Source of the DNA: Paenibacillus sp. G2S3
GTDB lineage: Bacteria > Bacillota > Bacilli > Paenibacillales > Paenibacillaceae
Direction of reading: 5' to 3'
Assembly (NCBI RefSeq): GCF_030123105.1
Contig: NZ_CP126095.1
Span: forward strand, 1,178,001 to 1,242,000
Length of the DNA stretch: 64,000 nucleotides
In this document: piece by piece, positions 50,853-59,961 of the stretch
Position numbering within the stretch: the first letter of the stretch is position 1
Layout of the letters: the number at the start of each line of letters is the position of its first letter
Program-made: the position numbers and the translations under genes
The notes under the pieces: generated by a model
Database searches by the model: none
What the model saw: only the letters and a program-made list of their open reading frames with translations
What the model was told of the DNA's origin: nothing

Positions 50853-52796
50853 TTATACCATTATTTTTTTGAGACTATGAATGTAACGAGATCGAGCAAT
50901 AATGAAATAGAGGGTCTGCACAGCAAGGAATGTACCGGATGTAATTAGTACGGGAAGAGTTACATCGGTGATATTCATTTGCTTCAGTATGGGACGAATT
51001 ACGACAAGGGTCTGAATGGTGGCAATCACAATCGGAATATAAAAGAGCACAGAAATTTGTTTGGTAGCAGAAGCTGACATTTCTTTGGTGCTTAAACCGA
51101 TTTTGGATAAAGCATTGTACATTTGTTTGTCCGTGTTCAGCTCGGTATGAAGCTTAAAAAAGAGAAAGCTGGCCGATGAAAGCGAGAAAATCAGCGCGAT
51201 AAAAATGCCAATAAAACTAAATATGGCTGTTCCCTGTTTGGTTGATAGATAGCTGTCTGCTCGTGCTGTCATTAAGGAGCTATATTGATTGTTAGAAATG
51301 TTGGATGCTTTACTCCACTGGATGAGCTCTTTAGTGATGACAGCTTCAGGTGAGCTGGCATTAGGAGTAGGACCGTCCCATGCAGGGATTTTATATAGGT
51401 ATCTCACATATGGCCTGGTGTGTTTCTCTGCTGAAGAAAACTTCTCATAGAAGCCGTCATCTACGATTAAGAGTGAGCTTGCCATGGGGTCCATTGGATG
51501 TATCTTGGGCGTTCGCAGTTCTTTTAGCAGCAGCTCTTCATCTTTCTGATTTTTCAAAAGAACCGTTTGATTAGCAGCATAATTCTGTGTCTGGATATGA
51601 GGGCTCAGCAGTAATACAGCTTCTTTCTCAGATAAGGGTCCCACTTCGGGCACATTCATTTGAGGAGCCAATTGATTGAACTCTGACCGTGAAATGATAT
51701 CAATGTTAAGTATGGTTTCTTTATCGATTCCTTGAATGGAAGCGGAGATTAGATCAACTTTATTCTCTGTATACTCGACCTTGGCATTCTGTAATTTGTT
51801 ATGGATGTGTCCTAAATCAGGCATCTCTCCCTTTGGATTATAATTTGAATAATTCATTGCGAAGGAGGTTTTTTTATAGTGCTCCGTGTTCGCTTGATTA
51901 ATGGACAAAAGAAATCCTGAAGCCATACAAGCAATCGAGGTAACTACCGTAACAAGGAATAACATTCTTGCATTGTCTTTGATCTTGTAGCTCATCTCGG
52001 AAATCCACAGCAGATTGGTTCCACGCCAAAGCCGTTTTCTGCTTAGCTTAAGCAATCGTATCCCTAGTACGGACAACTGAGAGTAGAAAAAATAGGTTCC
52101 CGCAATACCTGTGACAGCAGCGACTAGGAGTGAGCTGGGAGACAATTGCTTCCGTATAGCGAGAGCGCCGATGGTCAACAGTAGAAATCCGAAAAGCGAG
52201 AACAAGAAGGAGACATGAGGCTCTTTTTTAGGCTTAACATTTCCCTTAAGCAGTTCAAGGACTTGATGCTTGCGAATGAACAATAATGTGAAGATCGAAA
52301 TGACCAGAAATAATGAAATGAAAGAGATAGAAGTAATTATTAATGCCTTCATTGGCCAATAAAATGGCAGTGGCTCCATGCCCATAATTGTCGTGCTTAG
52401 CAGCAAGAACAGCTTGGATAAAAGCATGCCGAAAGACATACCTGTTACTATAGAGAGCAGTCCGATCAGCATATTTTCTATAAGAATCAGCTTGTTGATC
52501 TGGCCAGGGCGTGCGCCTAAAATCATCAGTATGCCGAACTCCAGATTACGCATTTTCAGAAATGCACTAATCGAGTATAGAACGAAAAAGAACGCAAAGA
52601 TAAACACGATATAAGAAGCAATTTGCATGCCGGAGGCTGAATTCGCACCCAGCGCGATGTTCGTAATACTAGGGTGGTAAATAAAGACTGAATAAGAGAA
52701 AAAGATCATGACCATAAAAGCACTGCTTAAGAAAAAGGCAAAATAAGCCCGTGAATTGCGCCGCACATTGTTAAACGCGAATTGAGGAAAGTTCAT
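50853..52796 (-). CDS. BceB-like FtsX-family ABC permease
   Basis: A 647-residue permease with about ten helices: four N-terminal, a large extracellular domain (about 310-520) between helices 7 and 8, and three C-terminal. This matches the BceB/VraG transporters that detect and relieve peptide antibiotics acting on the cell envelope. It begins MNFPQFAFNNVRRNSRAYFAFFLSS, very typical of the family. It overlaps the ATPase gene by 26 bases, with its RBS (GGGGAGGG) inside that gene. Confidence 0.92.
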   Translation of the reverse strand: MNFPQFAFNNVRRNSRAYFAFFLSSAFMVMIFFSYSVFIYHPSITNIALGANSASGMQIASYIVFIFAFFFVLYSISAFLKMRNLEFGILMILGARPGQINKLILIENMLIGLLSIVTGMSFGMLLSKLFLLLSTTIMGMEPLPFYWPMKALIITSISFISLFLVISIFTLLFIRKHQVLELLKGNVKPKKEPHVSFLFSLFGFLLLTIGALAIRKQLSPSSLLVAAVTGIAGTYFFYSQLSVLGIRLLKLSRKRLWRGTNLLWISEMSYKIKDNARMLFLVTVVTSIACMASGFLLSINQANTEHYKKTSFAMNYSNYNPKGEMPDLGHIHNKLQNAKVEYTENKVDLISASIQGIDKETILNIDIISRSEFNQLAPQMNVPEVGPLSEKEAVLLLSPHIQTQNYAANQTVLLKNQKDEELLLKELRTPKIHPMDPMASSLLIVDDGFYEKFSSAEKHTRPYVRYLYKIPAWDGPTPNASSPEAVITKELIQWSKASNISNNQYSSLMTARADSYLSTKQGTAIFSFIGIFIALIFSLSSASFLFFKLHTELNTDKQMYNALSKIGLSTKEMSASATKQISVLFYIPIVIATIQTLVVIRPILKQMNITDVTLPVLITSGTFLAVQTLYFIIARSRYIHSLKKIMV

Positions 52797-53541
52797 GACT
52801 ATTCCCTCCCCAGAATGAAAGTGTATCGATAATCTTTTGGAAGAAGGCCTGACGGTTATCTCCCCGGTGAATTTCTGCCGCCAGTTTGCCGTCTTTTATA
52901 AAGACGATTCGATTACAGTAGCTCGCTGCCAGTGGATCATGCGTTACAAGCATTAGCGTCGTGCCCTCTATGTGGTTAATATTCTCCAGCGATTCCATTA
53001 CCGTCCGTGAAGAGTTGGAGTCAAGCGCACCTGTAGGCTCATCGGCTAATATAATCGAAGGGGAGGTGATGATTGCCCGGGCAATTGCGGTCCGCTGACG
53101 TTGTCCCCCTGAAATTTCATAGGTGCGTTTACTAAGAATATCGGTAATGTTTAAGCGTTCTGCGACGCTTTGAAGCAAGATCTCCATCTGCGAGAGTTTA
53201 CGGTTATCCAGCGTTAGGGGCAGTACAATATTCTCGGCGACGGTTAATGTCTCAAGCAGGTTAAAGTCCTGAAACACAAAGCCTAGTTGTTTGCGGCGAA
53301 AATGGGCGAGCTCTTTTTTATTCAAAAGGTAAGGGTTGCTGCTATTGATAATCACCTCACCAGAGGAGGGCTGGTCGATCGTGGACACCATGTTCAGCAA
53401 TGTTGTTTTACCGCTACCAGAGGGTCCCATGATACCTACAAATTCACCTTTTTCAATATTGAGATGGATATCGGTGAGGGCTTGGGTCGCTATTTTGCCG
53501 GGGTATACCTTATGAAGTCCTTTGACTTCTACAACATTCAT
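52771..53541 (-). CDS. BceA-like ABC transporter ATP-binding protein
   Basis: 256 residues. Walker A GPSGSGKTT (about 40-48), signature ISGGQRQRTAIARAI (about 142) and Walker B IILADEPTGALD are intact, and LGFVFQDFNLL carries the Q-loop. The ATG at 53541 with AAAGGA nine bases upstream is preferred over the ATGs at 53550 and 53583. It partners the large FtsX-like permease. Its promoter region (53645-53700) carries paired direct repeats. Confidence 0.93.
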   Translation of the reverse strand: MNVVEVKGLHKVYPGKIATQALTDIHLNIEKGEFVGIMGPSGSGKTTLLNMVSTIDQPSSGEVIINSSNPYLLNKKELAHFRRKQLGFVFQDFNLLETLTVAENIVLPLTLDNRKLSQMEILLQSVAERLNITDILSKRTYEISGGQRQRTAIARAIITSPSIILADEPTGALDSNSSRTVMESLENINHIEGTTLMLVTHDPLAASYCNRIVFIKDGKLAAEIHRGDNRQAFFQKIIDTLSFWGGNSHELSSIRV

Positions 53542-53653
53542 ATCCTTCATTCCTTTCGCTACAAAAGTGATTTTATCCGTCACGAAGCAGGGACGGGTTA
53601 TGTATATAATTTATAAGATCGGGTGATAAGCTGCTATGGATTTACCTTAACGT

Positions 53654-53693
53654 TATCTTACAATGTGCTTAAGGTTATGTTCGTATCTTACAA
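53654..53693. promoter_or_regulatory. Direct-repeat operator candidate upstream of bceA-like gene
   Basis: TATCTTACAA occurs at 53654-53663 and again at 53684-53693, exactly 30 bases apart, about three helical turns. The second copy is closer to the kinase side. The repeats are well placed for dimers of the OmpR-type response regulator encoded just upstream. Confidence 0.5.
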
Positions 53694-53761
53694 GGGTAGG
53701 GTATCTGCAAAAAAAAGAGGGACTACACAGCCATAAGTATGACTAGAAGTACCCCCAGGGC

Positions 53762-54766
53762 TTATTTCTGTAGATGATTACTGTTGCTGAATATAAGTCG
53801 CACACGGGTTCCTTCTCCGAGTCGGGATTGAATTTCCACCTTATGTTCGAGCCTGCTGCAAATCTCTCTTACGAGGTAAAGTCCCATACCTGTCGATTCA
53901 TGATAATGTCGTCCACGATCACCCGTAAAGTAGGGATTAAAAACCCGCTTCAAATCCTCAGGAGAAATACCGATGCCTTGGTCGGTAATATCCAGAATCG
54001 TGTCGGTGCCTGCACGCTGAGCTGAGAGGGTAACAGTTTTAGCGGTACCGGAGGTGGAGGTATAATTTACGGCATTGGTTAAGATTTGGGTCAGCATAAA
54101 CATCAACCATTTCGCATCGCTATATATCGCAAGATTGGTATCCACCTGTACATCTACTTTAATGCCTCGGCGTATGAAGAGTCTGCGATTCTCGGCTACC
54201 GCTTCACTAACTGTTTTGCGTAGAAGTAACGGTTCAACCTGGAAATCATCTTCAAACCGATCAAGCCTCGCTGTGTAAATAACCATCTCTAGCCCTCCGC
54301 GTAGACGTTCCAATTCCTCCTGAATACTTGTAGCGGCTTCCTCTTCAAGATCCTTTAGCGTGAGCTGAATTACAGAGAGTGGAGTTTTCATCTGATGAAC
54401 CCAGCGGTTCATGAATACGATATGCTGATCCATTTGGCGGACATGCCCATTTACCTGCTCCTGATACTGGCGGTCAATAAGCTGTAATAACTCATGGATC
54501 GCTTCGGCAAGTGGAGTGTCTCCTAAGGATACGAGATGCTTTTGGAGCGTGTCCATAGGATCAGTTAATGCTGCATACAATCTCCGGTGCTGAACATATC
54601 GGTAGCCTAAAAATAATAAAAGAACTACGGTGCTCAGAGCGATTCCATAGAGCATGATAGAGATCGGTCTGTTCTCACCAGACAGCCAATATAGCAAGGG
54701 AATAAGTAGCATTTGAAACAGATAGAAAAGGATTAGCGAAATCTGGTCTCTCCAAAATAGCTTCAT
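53762..54766 (-). CDS. BceS-like intramembrane-sensing histidine kinase
   Basis: 334 residues. Two closely spaced N-terminal helices (about 8-28 and 33-55) are joined by a very short external loop, so there is no sensor domain. The phosphoacceptor is in HQMKTPLSVIQL (about residue 125). The ATPase domain has N-box LTNAVNYTS, G1 DQGIGI and G2 GRHYHESTGMGLYLVREI. Such kinases receive their signal from the partner ABC permease. It overlaps the response regulator by four bases. Confidence 0.93.
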   Translation of the reverse strand: MKLFWRDQISLILFYLFQMLLIPLLYWLSGENRPISIMLYGIALSTVVLLLFLGYRYVQHRRLYAALTDPMDTLQKHLVSLGDTPLAEAIHELLQLIDRQYQEQVNGHVRQMDQHIVFMNRWVHQMKTPLSVIQLTLKDLEEEAATSIQEELERLRGGLEMVIYTARLDRFEDDFQVEPLLLRKTVSEAVAENRRLFIRRGIKVDVQVDTNLAIYSDAKWLMFMLTQILTNAVNYTSTSGTAKTVTLSAQRAGTDTILDITDQGIGISPEDLKRVFNPYFTGDRGRHYHESTGMGLYLVREICSRLEHKVEIQSRLGEGTRVRLIFSNSNHLQK

Positions 54767-55461
54767 GGCAAATCCTTAGTGACATTAAGCCGATAGCCAG
54801 CGCCTCTTATGGTTTCCACAATATCGCCAAGACCGAGATCCTTAAGCTTTTTGCGGACACGGGTTATGTACACATTTAAAGTATTGTCATCTATAAAATG
54901 CTGATCCTTCCACATGAGATCCAGCAGACGCTCCCGGTTAACCACTCGACCTTCTTTTAGCAATAAGGCTTCCAGCAGAACCGCTTCTTTCTGTGTTAGC
55001 TCGCTCGTATGTCCATCATATAGGATTACATACCGCTCAGGATAAAGAATTAATTCTCCGGACTGGAGCTTCCGTTCCTCTTGAATCTGTGAGTAAGAGC
55101 CGTAAGCTCTGCGTAAATGGCTGCGGATTTTGGCAAGTACGACTTCATAATGAAAAGGCTTGGTGATGTAATCATCCCCGCCATTTTCAAGTGCCATCAC
55201 CTGATCCATTCCACTATCTCGCGCGGATATAAATAGAATGGGGCAGAGTGAGGTGGTGCGAATCTGGCGACACCAGTAGAACCCATCATATTTAGGCAGG
55301 TTGACGTCCAGCAGGACAAGGTCGGGATTGGTGTGATTAAAAATCTCCAGTACCCTGTTGAAATCCTCTACTATCACCGTACGAAATTCATATTTAGATA
55401 GATACGTGCTTAGAAGGCTCGCGAGCTTAGCATCGTCCTCTATGATTAGAATAGTCTCCAT
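54763..55461 (-). CDS. BceR-like OmpR-family response regulator
   Basis: 232 residues. The receiver domain has the acidic pocket IEDDAK and the phosphorylated aspartate in PDLVLLDVNLPKYDGF (about D52), followed by the conserved KPFHYEVVLAKI lysine. The winged-helix output domain includes RERLLDLMWKDQHFIDDNTLNVYITRVRKKL. ATG 55461 has AAGGAG eight bases upstream. The order regulator-kinase-ATPase-permease is that of bceRSAB. Its likely target is the repeat-bearing promoter at 53654-53693. Confidence 0.94.
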   Translation of the reverse strand: METILIIEDDAKLASLLSTYLSKYEFRTVIVEDFNRVLEIFNHTNPDLVLLDVNLPKYDGFYWCRQIRTTSLCPILFISARDSGMDQVMALENGGDDYITKPFHYEVVLAKIRSHLRRAYGSYSQIQEERKLQSGELILYPERYVILYDGHTSELTQKEAVLLEALLLKEGRVVNRERLLDLMWKDQHFIDDNTLNVYITRVRKKLKDLGLGDIVETIRGAGYRLNVTKDLP

Positions 55462-55580
55462 AGTTGTGCTCCTTTGATCAAATATCAGAATGGGATGGTT
55501 CACACGGTTATACAGTAACACGGACTAGGAAAATTATGCAAAAAGGACGTCTAGCTGCCGAAAAATAATATGAGGAATAG

Positions 55581-55760
55581 TTGCACTTTGTACAATAGAT
55601 TCTATCAAAAAGAAGATGGAACTTGATTCTATTGCACATTCTGCAACCCATGGATATCACAACGTCTCATTATTACAAGTGGGCCTTATTCTAATGTACA
55701 CAGTACAACAGAATCCTATTTTCCTATTAAAAAAGGATGCTTCTATTGCACAAACTGCAA
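55581..55760. repeat. Dispersed-repeat block B (TTGYAC-N4-TRCAA array)
   Basis: Four motifs of the form TTGYAC-N4-TRCAA lie at 55581-55595, 55632-55646, 55694-55708 (first base A) and 55746-55760. Centre spacings are 51, 62 and 52 bases. The last three correspond in order, spacing and sequence to the three in block A near 16.25-16.37 kb. The 380-base gap between the response regulator and glycosidase genes holds only these repeats, the hairpin below and the regulator's RBS region. Confidence 0.65.
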
Positions 55761-55771
55761 TAGAAGCATCC
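55729..55771 (-). terminator. Perfect 16-bp terminator hairpin of the glycosidase gene
   Basis: GGATGCTTCTATTGCA and its exact complement (55735-55750 and 55756-55771) surround a five-base loop. On the minus strand six T residues follow (55734-55729). The centre of the stem is repeat motif four of block B, so the repeat seems to have been taken over as a terminator. Confidence 0.85.
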
Positions 55772-55841
55772 AAAAGTATTCTTAGAAGCCGAAGCACGAA
55801 GTCTAGCAAAACGCTCGTACATAGCTCCTTGCTAGATCATT

Positions 55842-56999
55842 CTACTGATACTTAACCACAATCGCATTGCTAATCTGACGCCCAGGGGTCGTGAGATATT
55901 TGCCATTGTAGTAAAGTCCGCTCGATGCGCCGCCATCCAGATTCATGGCTTGATACGCTCCAGCCTGCTTCATCATTTCTGCCAGCTGTGGAATAGTAGC
56001 TCCACCAGTGGTCAGTAGAATCAGCTTGTGGTCGCGAGTGAGGCCGAGTGCGCTGCGGGCTCCGCCGCCTGTTAAGATTTTGGCATCCTTGAAGCCTTCT
56101 GCCGCAACATTAAGAGATACCTTACCGTTCACTAGTAGACGCGGTCCGGCTTGGAGCGCCCCTTCCATAGATCCGGAAGCGAAATGGTTCGTAAACTCTA
56201 GTCCGGGAATAAGCGAGGCTAGGTGATTGCTGTCATAGGTGAAAATCGTGCGGCGATCTCCAGAGCTATTTTTGAGCATTTTTCCACCACTGACCATGTA
56301 ACCGTAAGGAGCTTTGTATGCCCCTTTGGTGTAGGCATCAAAGAACGTACCATTAATAGCCACTACGGCATTATTACGCTTGGCTAGACTGCTCAGTTCC
56401 TCCACTTTTCCCACCGTATTTCCTGCTAGTACAACGTCGAGCTTCACTTTAGGATGCAGTAGGGATATTGTGACCGTCTGGGCTTTGAAGGATCTGCCGC
56501 CCACCTTGAAAGTTTTACTAGCACTGACAACGGGGGAGGAATCTGCTTTGATAAGTGCGCCAGTCAGTACAGGTAGCGTTGATGAAATCCCGTTATTAGT
56601 AAGGGTTACAGAAGAGGCTTCCTGATTCCACTCTAATTGAAAGCCCAGCGTTTTGCTGATAAAAGACAAAGGGATATATACCGTACCGTTATCACTAAAA
56701 GCGGAGTCGGTTAGTGTAACTGGTTTGTCGTTGACGAGCGCAGTTGCTTGTCCTACAGTAAGTGTAATCTTAGTGTCTGCGTTCGTAATGGCTATACGTT
56801 TGTCACTAGCATTCCATTCAGCATGTATACCGGTGAAATTATTTAAGAGACGCAGCGGGATGTACGAGTGATTATTCTTGGTCACATACACGGTGTTTTT
56901 CGGAACTGGAGCAGCACCAGCAGTGGAGGTGCAAATTGTGTAAACCGGAACTAAACATAGTACAAATGCAAGAAAGAACGGGAACAATAACTTTTTCAT
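55842..56999 (-). CDS. Secreted phosphodiester glycosidase (NAGPA domain) with copper-amine-oxidase-N domain
   Basis: 385 residues. A signal peptide (MKKLLFPFFLAFVLCLVPVY) leads to a Cu_amine_oxidN1-type repeat region (about 35-135; VYVTKNNHSYIPLRLLNNFTG and VYIPLSFISKTLGFQLEW). The NAGPA-like domain (about 165-385) contains AINGTFFDAYTKGAYKAPYG and MNLDGGASSGLYYNGKYL. Such proteins hydrolyse sugar-phosphodiester bonds, perhaps in wall teichoic acid or wall glycopolymers. The ATG at 56999 is preferred because it starts the signal peptide; the AAGGAG upstream is somewhat far (12 bases). Confidence 0.87.
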   Translation of the reverse strand: MKKLLFPFFLAFVLCLVPVYTICTSTAGAAPVPKNTVYVTKNNHSYIPLRLLNNFTGIHAEWNASDKRIAITNADTKITLTVGQATALVNDKPVTLTDSAFSDNGTVYIPLSFISKTLGFQLEWNQEASSVTLTNNGISSTLPVLTGALIKADSSPVVSASKTFKVGGRSFKAQTVTISLLHPKVKLDVVLAGNTVGKVEELSSLAKRNNAVVAINGTFFDAYTKGAYKAPYGYMVSGGKMLKNSSGDRRTIFTYDSNHLASLIPGLEFTNHFASGSMEGALQAGPRLLVNGKVSLNVAAEGFKDAKILTGGGARSALGLTRDHKLILLTTGGATIPQLAEMMKQAGAYQAMNLDGGASSGLYYNGKYLTTPGRQISNAIVVKYQ

Positions 57000-57174
57000 A
57001 TTAACCAAAATCTCCTTATCCATTAGCTGATGTAAAAAGCGATAAGGTTTATTATACCTCATGTTCTAAAACATGGATAACCTCATTTTTCAAATACGCA
57101 TGGAAAGAATCTGATAGAATATAGATACCATTAAAAAAATAGCACTAGAACTCAACAACTAAAGGGAGATCTTT

Positions 57175-57753
57175 ATGACTACAATAGGTTTAATTCGCCA
57201 TGGAAGTACCGCGTGGAATAAGGAAGGCAGAGCGCAAGGGCATACGGATAATCCATTGGATGCTGAGGGTGTGCAGCAGGCGGTTCTTCTTGCCGAACGG
57301 CTCAGCACAGAACATTGGGACTATTTATATTCAAGTGATCTGCTTAGAGCGCGACAAACAGCAGAGGTAATTGCTACAAGGCTTGGTATGAAGATCGCCG
57401 GTTTAGTACCAGGTATCCGCGAGATGAACGCAGGGCAGATTGAAGGTACTACGGAACAAGATCGCGTTGAACGCTGGGGAAGTGAGTGGAAGAAGTTAGA
57501 TTTGGGACTGGAAAGTCCAGAGGCCAGTGAGATCAGAGGCAGTCAGGCCATCGAAGATATCGCGGAGAAACATCCGGGCAGTCGTATATTGGTCGTTAGC
57601 CATGGTGCGATTTTACGGAGTAGTCTTAGAAGACTTTTTCCAGAACTGAATGTAACTGCTTTGCTGAGTAATACGTCTATCACCCAGATTATTAAATCCG
57701 ATTCGACTTGGAATTGCGAGCTTTATAATTGTGCACGGCATTTGAAGGTATAA
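57175..57753 (+). CDS. Histidine phosphatase family protein
   Basis: A 192-residue phosphoglycerate-mutase-like phosphatase. The catalytic motif LIRHGSTAWNKEGRAQGH contains the nucleophilic histidine (H9). SSDLLRARQTAEVIA supplies the second arginine, REMNAGQIEGT the proton-donor region, and VVSHGAILRS the second histidine. It resembles PhoE/CobC-type broad phosphatases. It is monocistronic, with GGGAG upstream of ATG 57175; the substrate is unknown. Confidence 0.9.
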   Translation: MTTIGLIRHGSTAWNKEGRAQGHTDNPLDAEGVQQAVLLAERLSTEHWDYLYSSDLLRARQTAEVIATRLGMKIAGLVPGIREMNAGQIEGTTEQDRVERWGSEWKKLDLGLESPEASEIRGSQAIEDIAEKHPGSRILVVSHGAILRSSLRRLFPELNVTALLSNTSITQIIKSDSTWNCELYNCARHLKV

Positions 57754-57829
57754 TTAGTGTTCAGAAAATGTTCAGAGCATTTTAATATAGTAATTGCTCA
57801 GAAAGCAAATCATTTTTATAGTCAAAAGG

Positions 57830-58648
57830 ATGTGCGAATTTAAGGTGGAAGAGGTCCAGATCTACTTACAAACGTTATTATCCCTTCTCATCGCAGCAGC
57901 GGCCGGTTATGCAGTACTAAGGATTTACCGGGATATTTCATCTAAAACGCCTCAAAAAAGAGCGATTCATACTGGTCTTTCCGCGATCATTATCGTCGCC
58001 TCCCTATGGATCATGCACCTGCTAGGTGTAAAAACCTTACTGGGAAATGAAGTAGCCGATGATGGGATTATCATACCGCTGTTGGTCTATGGTCTTTCGA
58101 TAGCGCTAATCATGTTTTTACTTACACGAATGAACCTGGTACTGGCTGAACGAGAGCAATTGAAAGAACTGGCGTATAAGGATGCTTTAACCGGGCTATT
58201 GAATAAGAATGGAATGGATCATTTTTGGGATCGATGCAAAGTAAATGAGCAGCTTGCCGTTTTGTTTCTGGATCTGAATCGTTTCAAATCGATCAATGAC
58301 AGCTTGGGGCATCATGTGGGGGACTTACTGCTGCAAGAAGTGGGTAAGAATTTAATTCAATTTTCCAGCAAAAGAAAACGTCATATTTTCCGCGTGGGCG
58401 GGGATGAATTTGTGATTGTCGCGAAAGGTAGCACCCAGAAGGAAGCGGAGCAGCTTGCTGTGCGGATTCTGGAGAAGACGACTAAGAGTTACCAGCTTGG
58501 CGAGCATAACTTGTTCGTATCCATGAGTATAGGGATCAGCATTAGTCATGGTAAGGTGGATCATTTTAGGCTGCTAAATGAAGCTGATACAGCGATGTAC
58601 GCTGCCAAACAGCTTGGTACGGGGCGTTACTCCGTCTATAAGAATTAG
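57830..58648 (+). CDS. Membrane-bound GGDEF protein (putative diguanylate cyclase)
   Basis: About 272 residues. Three N-terminal helices (about 15-105) are followed by a GGDEF domain (about 115-270). The active site reads VGGDEFVIV (canonical GGDEF), preceded by LDLNRFKSINDSLGHHVGD. No clear RxxD inhibitory site was seen before it. The start is uncertain: ATG 57830 or GTG 57845, neither with an ideally spaced RBS. It should make cyclic di-GMP at the membrane. Confidence 0.85.
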   Translation: MCEFKVEEVQIYLQTLLSLLIAAAAGYAVLRIYRDISSKTPQKRAIHTGLSAIIIVASLWIMHLLGVKTLLGNEVADDGIIIPLLVYGLSIALIMFLLTRMNLVLAEREQLKELAYKDALTGLLNKNGMDHFWDRCKVNEQLAVLFLDLNRFKSINDSLGHHVGDLLLQEVGKNLIQFSSKRKRHIFRVGGDEFVIVAKGSTQKEAEQLAVRILEKTTKSYQLGEHNLFVSMSIGISISHGKVDHFRLLNEADTAMYAAKQLGTGRYSVYKN

Positions 58649-58660
58649 AATTAAAATACA

Positions 58661-58709
58661 AGCGGCAGCCATGGACCTCTACAATAGGTCCTAGACTGCC
58701 GCTATTTTT
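58661..58709. terminator. Bidirectional terminator
   Basis: AGCGGCAG (58661-58668) pairs with CTGCCGCT (58696-58703), with an inner GGACCT/AGGTCC stem and a T-rich tail. It separates the GGDEF gene from the convergent MFS gene. Confidence 0.8.
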
Positions 58710-58739
58710 ATTGGACTAACTATTCCCTTTGAAATGAAA

Positions 58740-59957
58740 TTATGCGCCAGGCGAATGAATGCTGTTAGTCACATCCTTGCGGCCTTTCATGAGGAACAAG
58801 CAGACAAGAGCAACGCCCATACTAATCGCCGCTACGTAGAACAGAATCGAGTAGTCAAAGATATCAATCATGAGTCCCAGTAGTGGAGGCGAACTGATGG
58901 CGGCAAGGGAAGAGACGAGATAATACATCCCTGTTCGTGTACCAATACTTTCTTCCGTCCCTGTTGCCACAACATAAGGATAGGAATTGATATTAATACA
59001 AGCCCAGAAGACTCCACCTAGCAACAGTAACCCTCGAAGGAGCAACAAGTCCTTTGCAAAACCGACGAGAGCAAAAATGGTCATTAGTCCGCATACGCCG
59101 ATGATGATCATTTTTTTCTTCCCGAATCTTCCGCCTAGCCAGCCGCTAGGTATGGCGAACAGCACAAAAGCCAAAGAGAAGAAGGTGAGCGAGAAAGAGG
59201 CCGCCTGTTCGCTTAGGCCGAGATGATGTTTGCCATATAAGGTAAACAGGGTCTCAACGCCTTGATACGCTACGAACCAGAAGAAAATAGCTGCGAGCAG
59301 AAAGACTGTCGTGCGGTCAAGCTGACTTCGAAAGGAAATACGAGAGGGCTTGGTGGCAGCATCTGCTTCTGTAGGAAGCTTCATTTGCACGTTTACGCCG
59401 TCCCGATTTTCTTTAATGAAGCGAGATACGATAAACAGACATAACAAGGTAATTAGTCCAGCAACGATAAACGGTAGCGCTGGGTTTGATTTATACAGGA
59501 TAGAACCTACACCGAAAGCGAGAATAGAACCGAACCCACCCATGAAATTAATCAGCCCGTTTGCCTTTGTACGCTGCTCTTCAGGCGTAATATCCGGCAT
59601 AAGGGCGACGGTTGGTGAACGGTATAAGCTCATGGCCAGATTCATCAGCATCATAAATAACAGAAGTGTAAATAGTCCGGTATGAAACGGAATCAGCATG
59701 GTTAGCACGGCAGCGAAAGGCATACCGATCATAAGATAAGGCATTCTGCGTCCAAAACGCGAGGTCGTGCGGTCACTACGGTTGCCGATCCAAGGCTGCA
59801 GGAATAAGGCAAAGTAATTATCAATCGTCATCAAGAAGCTGATAAGCGCCACACTATGTACGTATTTTTCTAGAAAAAAGGGTACGAATGCGTTATACAG
59901 ACTCCACGTAATGCTTATGCTGAAAAAGCCGAATCCGAGCAACCAGACTTTTTTCAC
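58740..59957 (-). CDS. MFS transporter, SLC45/GPH-like
   Basis: A 405-residue, 12-helix carrier. QPWIGNRSDRTTSRFGRRMPYLMIG near residue 55 carries the RSDRT..GRRxPY pattern of the glycoside-pentoside-hexuronide and SLC45-like groups. It starts at GTG 59957 with GGGAGTG upstream, only four bases after the glycerophosphodiesterase gene, so the two are one operon. It may take up a glycerophosphodiester or a sugar-like compound; this is inferred from the neighbour. Confidence 0.87.
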   Translation of the reverse strand: MKKVWLLGFGFFSISITWSLYNAFVPFFLEKYVHSVALISFLMTIDNYFALFLQPWIGNRSDRTTSRFGRRMPYLMIGMPFAAVLTMLIPFHTGLFTLLLFMMLMNLAMSLYRSPTVALMPDITPEEQRTKANGLINFMGGFGSILAFGVGSILYKSNPALPFIVAGLITLLCLFIVSRFIKENRDGVNVQMKLPTEADAATKPSRISFRSQLDRTTVFLLAAIFFWFVAYQGVETLFTLYGKHHLGLSEQAASFSLTFFSLAFVLFAIPSGWLGGRFGKKKMIIIGVCGLMTIFALVGFAKDLLLLRGLLLLGGVFWACININSYPYVVATGTEESIGTRTGMYYLVSSLAAISSPPLLGLMIDIFDYSILFYVAAISMGVALVCLFLMKGRKDVTNSIHSPGA

Positions 59958-59961
59958 ACAT

